Part shown: in pieces, positions 1 to 4,309 of the stretch
How positions within the stretch are numbered: the stretch's first letter is position 1
Layout: every line of letters begins with the position of its first letter
Source: Candidatus Margulisiibacteriota bacterium
Lineage (GTDB): Bacteria; Margulisbacteria; Termititenacia; Termititenacales; Termititenacaceae
Direction: 5' to 3'
DNA length: 5,478 nucleotides
Assembly: GCA_031267055.1 (NCBI GenBank)
Contig: JAIRZV010000094.1
Location: 1-5,478 of the forward strand
Position numbers and translations under genes: made by a program
The notes under the pieces: generated by a model
What the model was told of the DNA's origin: nothing
Databases searched by the model: none
What the model saw: the letters and a program-made list of their open reading frames with translations, nothing else

Positions 1-97
1 TGGCCAGCAATTCGCCGTTATTAAGCAGCATCTTGACCACACCGGCGCCCACCGTGCCGAAACCCAAAACCGCGATATTCAGTTCTGTTTTGGACAT
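1..97 (-). CDS. hom: Homoserine dehydrogenase, N-terminal fragment (cut by window edge)
   Basis: Only the first 32 codons are present; the gene continues past base 1. The peptide begins MSKTELNIAVLGFGTVGAGV. This is a beta strand running into a Rossmann dinucleotide-binding loop, GFGTVG at residues 12-17, followed by G19 and VVKML. That form of the loop is characteristic of homoserine dehydrogenase, which reduces L-aspartate 4-semialdehyde to L-homoserine with NAD(P)H in threonine and methionine synthesis in the cytoplasm. The ATG at 97 is chosen because it places the Rossmann strand at the usual distance from the N-terminus. No Shine-Dalgarno precedes it; an extended -10 box ends 6 bases upstream (104-112), so the mRNA may be leaderless. 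The catalytic and any ACT domains lie outside the window. Another NAD(P)-binding enzyme is possible, but the loop and the following residues fit Hom best. Confidence 0.8.
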   Translation of the reverse strand, partial: MSKTELNIAVLGFGTVGAGVVKMLLNNGELLA

Positions 98-103
98 GGG
101 GGA

Positions 104-112
104 ATAATATCA
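104..112 (-). promoter_or_regulatory. Extended -10 promoter of hom, probably giving a leaderless mRNA
   Basis: On the minus strand the bases read TGATATTAT, matching the extended -10 form TGnTAnnaT. Six bases (TCCCCC) separate the box from the ATG at 97, so the predicted transcription start falls on or beside the A of the start codon. No TTGACA-like -35 is seen at 16-18 bases, which is usual for extended -10 promoters. The assignment is strengthened by the near-identical layout before rmlB. Confidence 0.5.
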
Positions 113-192
113 TTATTGCCATAAAGATGCGAGATAATAACAAATACAGCTACAATGGATTCGAGCGAATATCTTTGCCGCCGCGGTTTTTG

Positions 193-271
193 GGCAGTGA
201 AAATATTTACTTCCGTGGCCACAACGAAGTTATGAAGGTTACGGCCGCTTGAAGCAAATATTTTCACTGCC
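193..271. repeat. Inverted repeat with 21-bp arms
   Basis: Bases 193-213 and 251-271 are reverse complements at 20 of 21 positions; the only mismatch is A210 against the partner of C255. The 37-base spacer has the 8-bp palindrome GTGGCCAC. The arms carry the AAATATTT core shared with the neighbouring element. No flanking target-site duplication is visible, so this may be a protein-binding palindrome, an RNA or cruciform hairpin, or an eroded short mobile element. Confidence 0.7.
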
Positions 272-296
272 GGAATTATTGGATCATGTTAGGTCA

Positions 297-389
297 AGCG
301 CGGTAAATATTTTGCCCGCTGTTGTAGATGCGTTGCATGCAACGCATCTACTATGCCGTGTTCGCGAAGGTAAAGATATTTGCCGCGCT
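297..389. mobile_element. MITE-like element with terminal inverted repeats and AGGTCA duplication
   Basis: The left end reads AGCGCGGTAAATATTTT (297-313). The right end, read inward on the other strand from 389, is AGCGCGGCAAATATCTTT, so the first 14 bases match except for one T/C difference. Immediately outside both ends lies the same hexamer AGGTCA, at 291-296 and 390-395, as expected of a target-site duplication. Near the middle is a perfect 28-bp palindrome (324-351). The element is 93 bp and has no coding capacity, so it would depend on a transposase supplied elsewhere. Its size, terminal repeats and direct repeats fit a miniature inverted-repeat transposable element; the transposase family is not identifiable. 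Confidence 0.55.
324..351. repeat. Perfect 28-bp palindrome
   Basis: The half-site GTAGATGCGTTGCA (324-337) is followed without spacer by its exact reverse complement (338-351). Symmetry stops at the next base pair. The GTAGA...TCTAC ends and the CGTTGCATGCAACG centre resemble dispersed palindromes that I recall from cyanobacterial and other genomes; that likeness is from memory and unverified. It sits inside the MITE-like element. Confidence 0.85.
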
Positions 390-447
390 AGGTCAGTTTC
401 ATTCAGCGACCACAACGGCGCTTCAAGGGATAATTCCAGAAATAAAT

Positions 448-481
448 AATGGCGCCAGTGGTAAAAATCGCTGACGCCACT
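448..481 (-). terminator. Probable intrinsic terminator of the 485-958 gene
   Basis: Three bases after the TAA at 487-485, the minus strand can form an 11-bp stem from AGTGGCGTCAG and CTGGCGCCATT, with two G-T wobbles. The loop is 12 bases and the following sequence is T-rich (ATTTATTT). The stem is GC-rich at its centre and the position directly behind the stop suits Rho-independent termination. The T-run is interrupted, so efficiency may be moderate. Confidence 0.6.
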
Positions 482-484
482 ATT

Positions 485-958
485 TTATTTATCTATTCCA
501 TCTATACGCAGGAATATATCTTTATCTTTTCCAAACATGCTATTCATAACATTTTGTATAGAATTGATGCGGCTATAAATATCAATTTTAGTTGTAGAAG
601 ATTGTTTTAGCGTTTTATCAATATCGTGATAGATCGAGGACAGTTTTGTAAAACTAAGCGAAAGATCTATCAATTCATCGGCTTTAACTTGCTCGCCTTC
701 GTTCCGCGCATGTACCGCTTCTGTAATGATATCCCATAGAAAAGCCCTGCTTTGCTCTGGATCATTAATTACCGGTATGAAGTCTTCTATTTTTATTTTA
801 CCATCCGGTCTATCAACAATCGACGGAAATAGGTTCGTGAAATTTTTAGTTTTATGGTTATGGTATGGATCACCAATCTCCTTAATCTCCCTACTTTTAG
901 TATCCCATTTACTTAAAGCCCCTGTCGCATCTAAATTTATTCCGTTTATTCCTGACAT
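485..958 (-). CDS. Hypothetical protein A, 157 aa, AT-rich gene
   Basis: I do not recognise this protein. The start at 958 (MSGINGINLD) is preferred over the in-frame ATG at 985 because AAAGGAG lies 11 bases upstream of it, whereas 985 has no ribosome binding site. The product looks soluble: there is no signal peptide, no membrane segment and no cysteine. Residues 51-60 read PDGKIKIEDF, which resembles the second half of an EF-hand loop but lacks the acidic residues expected before it. Residues 64-118 and 124-141 look helical and polar. The N-terminal 45 residues are rich in Gly, Asn and Lys and may be unstructured. The gene is more AT-rich than rmlB and ftsK, uses A/T-ending codons and ends 4 bases before a terminator, which suggests a separate, perhaps acquired, unit. 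It is expressed either from the leader promoter at 1161-1190 or by read-through from gene B. Confidence 0.75.
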   Translation of the reverse strand: MSGINGINLDATGALSKWDTKSREIKEIGDPYHNHKTKNFTNLFPSIVDRPDGKIKIEDFIPVINDPEQSRAFLWDIITEAVHARNEGEQVKADELIDLSLSFTKLSSIYHDIDKTLKQSSTTKIDIYSRINSIQNVMNSMFGKDKDIFLRIDGIDK

Positions 959-962
959 AAAA

Positions 963-976
963 ATCACTTCTCCTTT
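963..976 (-). promoter_or_regulatory. Extended ribosome binding site of hypothetical protein A
   Basis: The minus strand reads AAAGGAGAAGTGAT, then a short T-run, then ATG at 958. It closely follows AAAGGAGGTGATC, the complement of the usual 16S rRNA 3' end, with AA in place of one G. This site fixes the start at 958 rather than 985. Confidence 0.75.
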
Positions 977-1004
977 GCGGCTCATCTAGTATCTCTAGCT
1001 TATT

Positions 1005-1084
1005 GCCTAAAAAAACAAAAAACCAAAATCAAAAGGCGTCACAGCATAGGCATCACCTCGCTTTGGCGCGCAATTTTTTTAGGC
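1005..1084. repeat. Inverted repeat, 11-bp arms around 58 bases
   Basis: GCCTAAAAAAA at 1005-1015 is exactly repeated in reverse complement at 1074-1084 (TTTTTTTAGGC). In the minus-strand transcript the arms could pair to enclose the 3' part of the small ORF and its stop codon, just upstream of gene A's ribosome binding site. Seven of the eleven pairs are A-U, so the stem would be weak by itself. It could also be the terminal repeats of a very small insertion, but no flanking duplication was found. Confidence 0.6.
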
Positions 1085-1143
1085 GTTAATTTATATTTTA
1101 CACGTGGGGGGGGGGGGGTAACTGTTAAGTAATAATTATTCAC
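1039..1143 (-). CDS. Candidate 34-aa leader peptide with C13 polyproline tract
   Basis: A GTG at 1143 is preceded by AGGAG (1155-1151) at a 7-base spacing and lies about 18 bases from a strong -10 box. Translation begins MNNYYLTVTPPPP, continues with a basic segment (RVKYKLTPKKIARQ), and ends at a TGA at 1041-1039. The four prolines come from the run of 13 C at 1118-1106. With 13 C the frame stays open for 34 codons. With 12 C it stops after 14 residues, and with 14 C after 17. The open frame and start signals are seen directly; that the peptide is made is inferred. It could act as a cis leader peptide for gene A, since polyproline slows ribosomes, or be a chance ORF in an AT-rich leader. It matches no family I know. 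Confidence 0.35.
   Translation of the reverse strand: MNNYYLTVTPPPPRVKYKLTPKKIARQSEVMPML
1106..1118. repeat. Homopolymer of 13 G (C13 on the transcribed minus strand)
   Basis: Thirteen identical bases in a row occur in otherwise AT-rich surroundings. Runs of this length in bacteria are prone to slipped-strand changes and are also a common source of read-length error, so the exact count may be unreliable. It lies 148 bases upstream of the gene A start and within the small ORF. Confidence 0.9.
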
Positions 1144-1160
1144 TTTTTAACTCCTGCTTT

Positions 1161-1190
1161 ATTATATAACACTATTACCCACTTTTTCAA
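1161..1190 (-). promoter_or_regulatory. Strong sigma-70-type promoter for the leader ORF and gene A
   Basis: The minus strand reads TTGAAA (1190-1185), an 18-base spacer, and TATAAT (1166-1161); an overlapping TATATA gives a 16-base spacer. This is the best consensus match in the window. The predicted start falls around 1153-1157, directly beside the AGGAG of the small ORF, so the 5' leader before the GTG would be very short. Confidence 0.65.
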
Positions 1191-1196
1191 AAATTA

Positions 1197-1220
1197 TACC
1201 TGTCGCCAATGCGACAGGTA
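1197..1220 (-). terminator. Hairpin with T-run, probable terminator downstream of gene B
   Basis: TACCTGTCGC at 1197-1206 and its exact reverse complement at 1211-1220 form a 10-bp stem around a 4-base loop. On the minus strand the stem is followed closely by TTTTT. It lies about 100 bases beyond the gene B stop and just upstream of the 1161-1190 promoter, so it could insulate gene A from gene B transcription. The distance from the stop and the short T-run leave some doubt; it may equally be a repeat-borne hairpin. Confidence 0.5.
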
Positions 1221-1321
1221 CTCCCTCCGCGACTTGAGGCCGCCGTAACGTCGCTTCGCTTGTTGCTCTCACTTCACGTTGTTCATTTTACTCGCTTGTG
1301 AAGTTCAAGACGGTCGTACCA

Positions 1322-1882
1322 TTACTGGACTTTGCGTTGATTATTCTGCAAAAGCGCTATCTCTGCATTATAAATTTTTTCTAATTCAGCCTTATAAGGA
1401 GAATTCAGCATAACCGTCCGCAATTCTTTTAAATAGCCTGCCACAACATCATTTTGCACAGCAATTACATCAGTATAATTTCTCCAATTCGGCTTATTCA
1501 AAAGATTTTCGCTGGCAAGATTATTTATCACAGCCTCATCAATTATTCCCTGCACGCCTTCCGGCAAACTATTACGTAAGTCAATAAGCACAGGATACTT
1601 ATCTGTAACACTATCATAATACATTACAAAATTTTCATCCGCATATTCAGCAAGCTTAGTTTTCAAAGCTTCGGACATCACATCAATACCATAGGCAGCA
1701 GAAAGCTCATTCACTTTACTGAAAAATTCAATTAGAAAACCATATTCTTCCGCACTTAATTTCTTATCCTCGCCAAGCAAAGAAATAAGATTATTTGTTT
1801 CAGCCTCGTCCACCTGTTTGTCTTGCAAAATAACCTCACCGTAATTACTTAAAACCATCATATTTACTTCATTAATATTCAT
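1322..1882 (-). CDS. Hypothetical protein B, 186 aa, acidic helical protein
   Basis: I do not recognise this protein with confidence. The start at 1882 is fixed by AAAAGGAG ending 9 bases upstream. It looks cytoplasmic and almost wholly helical, has no signal peptide or membrane segment, and is acidic apart from a basic tail (QRKVQ). Residues 21-36 and 39-54 form two similar units, DKQVDEAE and DKKLSAEE each followed by a hydrophobic helix. This D-K-x-[VL]-x-x-[AE]-E pattern is shared by TerB-like and EF-hand-like helical pairs, but the glycine and calcium-ligand pattern is not canonical. Residues 55-80 and 139-180 are likely long helices. Like gene A it is AT-rich and sits behind an extended Shine-Dalgarno, setting both apart from the GC-richer ftsK operon. 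It begins 120 bases after the ftsK stop, without a clear terminator between, so read-through is possible. Confidence 0.75.
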   Translation of the reverse strand: MNINEVNMMVLSNYGEVILQDKQVDEAETNNLISLLGEDKKLSAEEYGFLIEFFSKVNELSAAYGIDVMSEALKTKLAEYADENFVMYYDSVTDKYPVLIDLRNSLPEGVQGIIDEAVINNLASENLLNKPNWRNYTDVIAVQNDVVAGYLKELRTVMLNSPYKAELEKIYNAEIALLQNNQRKVQ

Positions 1883-1891
1883 AAAAAATCA

Positions 1892-1899
1892 CTCCTTTT
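1892..1899 (-). promoter_or_regulatory. Extended ribosome binding site of hypothetical protein B
   Basis: The minus strand reads AAAAGGAG, then TGATTTTTT, then ATG at 1882. The sequence repeats the pattern before gene A (AAAGGAG, GTGAT, T-run, ATG) and decides the start codon. Confidence 0.75.
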
Positions 1900-2002
1900 A
1901 TTTTAATCAAGAACATTTACGCTCTTGTATAAATCTATCGCAAGCAATTTAGTTTTGTTGCATTTAATTTTTCTGTTGCGTTTTCTCTGTTGTAGCGGAA
2001 AA

Positions 2003-3955
2003 TTATAAACCGGACAGAATACCGGCCGCTTCCAGTTCCTCGACAAGACGCGCGGCGCGATTGTAGCCGATGCGGAATTTGCGCTGAATATAAGAAATGG
2101 ACTTTTTGCCGGTGGACTGCACGAGCTGTGCCGCCTGATCAAACAGCACATCTTTGCCGTCGTTGCGCACATTTGGCCCGCCCGAGCCGGCCGTGGCGGT
2201 TTTGCTTTCGTCCTCAGACTGCTCGGCCTGCGCGCGTAATTTACCCAGATCCAGTTCATAAGCCGGCGGGGACTGCGCGCGGATAAAACGCGTCACTTGA
2301 TTGATCTCTTCATCGGAAACAAACACGCCCTGCACACGCCGGATCTGCCGCGCGCCGAGCGGCGAATAAAGCATGTCGCCTTTGCCGAGCAATTTTTCCG
2401 CACCCATGCCGTCAATGATCGTGCGTGAGTCGATCTGCGACTTGACGGCAAAAGCGACGCGCGACGGTACATTGGCTTTGATCAGGCCGGTGATCACATC
2501 TACCGAGGGGCGCTGTGTGGCGATCACCAAATGCAAACCGGCCGCGCGACCTTTGGCGGCCAGACGATTGATGGACTCTTCCACAGTCTTGGAAGCGACC
2601 AGCATCAAATCCGCCAGCTCGTCAATAATTATCACCACATATGGCAGATGTTTGCCCGGCCGACGGTTAAAATCTTCGATATTACGCGCGCCGACTTTTT
2701 TGAATTCCTCGTAGCGGCTTTCCATTTCTGGCAACGCCCAGTGTTTCAAAACGATCTGCGCCATTTGCGCGTCGTCAACCACCGGCGCGACCAGATGCGG
2801 CAGATCATTGTAAACGCTCAACTCTACTTTTTTGGGATCAATCATGACAAAACGCACATCCTGCGGCGCGGATTTGAGCAGGATCGACATGATCAGCGAA
2901 TTGACGCAAACCGATTTGCCGGAGCCGGTCGCGCCAGCGATGAGCAAATGCGGCATATCCGGCAAAGCGCAAAAAACCGGACTGCCGGCTATATCCAGCC
3001 CCAGCGCCGTGGTCAGCGGATGGCGATTGAATTCCGGCTGGCTGGCCAGTTCGGAAAGATTGACCGGACGCGACACTTGATTGGGCACTTCAATGCCGAC
3101 CACTGATTTGCCGGGCACCGGCGCCTCGATGCGCACCGCCGCGGCCATATTCAAAGAAATATCATCAGCCAGACTGGCGATTTTATTCACGCGCACGCCG
3201 TGGCCGGGTGTCAGTTCATAACGCGTCACCGACGGACCCTGACAAACATTGGTTACCGCGGCCTTGACGTTAAAACTGGCCAGCGTGTTTTCCAATAATT
3301 GCTTGTCCTGATAAAACTGCGCTGCCTGCCGCCGCTGGGTTTCGCGCGGATCGACCGGCGGCCGCAGGAGTTTCAGAGGCGGAAATTTATAATTGCTGGC
3401 ACGGCTGATATATCGAGGCACAGGCGGTTTAGGTGCGGCGGCGGCCGCTCGGGTCTGCCGGACTGCCGGTTTGGGCGGAACGACTTGCTGTCGCGCGGAC
3501 GGCGGAGTTTGTGGCGCGCGCGGAGGGAGTGGAGCTATTCTCTGCGGTCTGGGCGCGCGCGAGGGCGTTGGACGTTTCGGCGGCGCGCTTTCGCTGACAA
3601 AAGTTTTATATAGAAAAAATACAAAATTTTTCACAGTGCAGTTGAGCATCAACAGCACGGATAGCCAGAGCAAGATCAGGAGACAAAAATACGCGCCGAT
3701 CACACCAAAATAATTTTTGAGAATATTCGCGGCCAAGCCACCCAGCGCGCCGCCGCGCCCGGTAAAAAGCTCGCACATCGCGCTAAAAGCCAGTAAAAAA
3801 AGCACCGCGCCGCCGATACGCCAGCCAGCATGCTTAATTCTGCGCCGGAAGATCAGCCAGACAATTAGCAAAAGAAGAATCGGCGGCGCGGCGTACAGAC
3901 CGCCTCCCCAAAGAAAATCCAAACCCTGCCACAGAAAATCCCCCAATTTATTCAT
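2003..3955 (-). CDS. ftsK: DNA translocase FtsK/SpoIIIE family, 650 aa
   Basis: This is the membrane-anchored hexameric ATPase that pumps double-stranded DNA through the division septum and helps resolve chromosome dimers. Three hydrophobic segments, near residues 23-37, 47-64 and 84-104, form a short anchor, fewer than the usual four. A Pro/Ala/Arg-rich linker covers about 121-185. The alpha part of the motor covers about 210-320, and the RecA-like beta part carries Walker A GATGSGKS at 341-348, Walker B VVIIIDELAD at 440-449 and the family motif IATQRPSVDVITG at 478-490. After a polar linker (572-598), residues 600-650 form the winged-helix gamma domain that reads polar DNA signals. The protein stops at AGILSGL, roughly ten residues short of the usual tail. 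At 650 aa it is compact compared with E. coli FtsK (about 1,330) and nearer SpoIIIE (about 790). The start lies 3 bases after the cupin stop with no clear Shine-Dalgarno, suggesting translational coupling. Confidence 0.95.
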   Translation of the reverse strand: MNKLGDFLWQGLDFLWGGGLYAAPPILLLLIVWLIFRRRIKHAGWRIGGAVLFLLAFSAMCELFTGRGGALGGLAANILKNYFGVIGAYFCLLILLWLSVLLMLNCTVKNFVFFLYKTFVSESAPPKRPTPSRAPRPQRIAPLPPRAPQTPPSARQQVVPPKPAVRQTRAAAAAPKPPVPRYISRASNYKFPPLKLLRPPVDPRETQRRQAAQFYQDKQLLENTLASFNVKAAVTNVCQGPSVTRYELTPGHGVRVNKIASLADDISLNMAAAVRIEAPVPGKSVVGIEVPNQVSRPVNLSELASQPEFNRHPLTTALGLDIAGSPVFCALPDMPHLLIAGATGSGKSVCVNSLIMSILLKSAPQDVRFVMIDPKKVELSVYNDLPHLVAPVVDDAQMAQIVLKHWALPEMESRYEEFKKVGARNIEDFNRRPGKHLPYVVIIIDELADLMLVASKTVEESINRLAAKGRAAGLHLVIATQRPSVDVITGLIKANVPSRVAFAVKSQIDSRTIIDGMGAEKLLGKGDMLYSPLGARQIRRVQGVFVSDEEINQVTRFIRAQSPPAYELDLGKLRAQAEQSEDESKTATAGSGGPNVRNDGKDVLFDQAAQLVQSTGKKSISYIQRKFRIGYNRAARLVEELEAAGILSGL

Positions 3956-3958
3956 CGT

Positions 3959-4309
3959 TTAGGTTCTCTGAAAATCATCTGCGTAACGGACAATATCATC
4001 TTCACCAAAATAATCGCCGGTTTGCGTTTCGACGACAACTAAATCCACCTCGCCTTTATTTTCCAGACGATGCTTCGCGCCGATCGGTATAAACACATGC
4101 TGTCCTTTGTCCAAAATCAAAAACTCGTCGTCGATCTCCACATAAGCCTGTCCGGCCACAACCACCCAGTTTTCACTGCGCCATTTATGCGATTGCAAAC
4201 TCAAGCGTTTTTGTGGGCTGACGGTCAAAGTTTTCACTTTGTAATTCACATTGTCCAGCAAAACTTCAAAACTGCCCCACGGCCGATTTTCTACATAATT
4301 ATTTGCCAT
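3959..4309 (-). CDS. Stand-alone mannose-6-phosphate isomerase type II cupin, 116 aa
   Basis: The protein corresponds to the C-terminal cupin domain of bifunctional ManC/AlgA enzymes, here without the GDP-mannose pyrophosphorylase half. Family signatures are ENRPWGSFEVL (7-17), RLSLQSH (35-41), the RSE-W segment (44-48), IPIGAKHRLEN (74-84) and TGDYFGEDDIVRY (97-109). The family interconverts fructose-6-phosphate and mannose-6-phosphate with a metal ion. H41, E46 and H80 are kept, but position 43, usually the second His of an HxH pair, is Trp and position 47, often His, is Asn, so metal binding may be altered. The start at 4309 is preferred over the in-frame ATG at 4321 because GAGAGG precedes it; it overlaps the rmlB stop by 11 bases. 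Placed beside rmlB, it probably serves nucleotide-sugar or surface-glycan supply. Because RmlC is also a cupin-fold enzyme, an epimerase-like role cannot be excluded, although the sequence resembles ManC rather than RmlC. Confidence 0.85.
   Translation of the reverse strand: MANNYVENRPWGSFEVLLDNVNYKVKTLTVSPQKRLSLQSHKWRSENWVVVAGQAYVEIDDEFLILDKGQHVFIPIGAKHRLENKGEVDLVVVETQTGDYFGEDDIVRYADDFQRT

Larger units (their letters stand above)
98..484. other. Gene-free repeat patch between hom and the 485-958 gene
   Basis: I find no convincing gene here. The open frames on either strand run through repeats, have no ribosome binding site and resemble no family I know. From right to left the stretch holds a terminator hairpin (448-481), a MITE-like element (297-389) enclosing a 28-bp palindrome, an inverted repeat (193-213 with 251-271), a further copy of the AAATATTT-centred motif near 168-185, and the hom promoter (104-112). 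Bases 396-447 and 113-167 hold nothing further that I recognise. Confidence 0.7.
959..1321. other. Structured non-coding leader cassette between hypothetical genes B and A
   Basis: No long gene lies here. Reading on the minus strand, it contains a stretch with a small stem (1271-1277 with 1298-1304), a strong hairpin (1197-1220), a consensus-like promoter (1161-1190), a Shine-Dalgarno and GTG opening a 34-codon ORF with a C13 run (1039-1143), an inverted repeat (1005-1015 with 1074-1084), and the extended ribosome binding site of gene A. The density and order of signals suggest a self-contained expression module rather than ordinary spacer. Confidence 0.6.

Noticed and set aside
79..267. 62-codon minus-strand open frame overlapping the hom start
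   Set aside because: It overlaps hom in another frame, covers the hom promoter and one inverted repeat, and has no start signal.
168..395. CRISPR array
   Set aside because: The repeats alternate in orientation, differ in sequence and are unevenly spaced, with no uniform spacers.
280..400. Integron attC recombination site
   Set aside because: GTTAGGT (289-295) fits one attC end, but no RYYYAAC partner lies at a suitable distance and the symmetry instead defines a terminal-repeat element.
249..449. 66-codon plus-strand open frame
   Set aside because: It runs through the inverted repeats, palindrome and MITE-like element, has no ribosome binding site, and its peptide is largely a translation of repeat sequence.
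485..985. Start of protein A at 985 (166 aa)
   Set aside because: There is no ribosome binding site before 985, while a nearly full-length Shine-Dalgarno precedes the ATG at 958.
1193..1198. Second TATAAT on the minus strand as a separate promoter
   Set aside because: It directly follows the hairpin and has no -35 match at 16-18 bases; the TTGAAA-18-TATAAT pair just downstream is far better.
1883..2002. Terminator for ftsK or a dedicated promoter for gene B
   Set aside because: I found no stable hairpin with a T-run, and the -10-like candidates (TAAAAT, TATACA) lack supporting -35 or extended elements.
1903..2259. 118-codon frame overlapping the 3' end of ftsK
   Set aside because: Most of it lies inside ftsK in another frame and its Arg/Pro/Ser-rich peptide is a by-product of GC-rich codons.
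2373..3962. Several plus-strand open frames opposite ftsK
   Set aside because: These are antisense shadows of a strongly conserved FtsK coding sequence and lack start signals.
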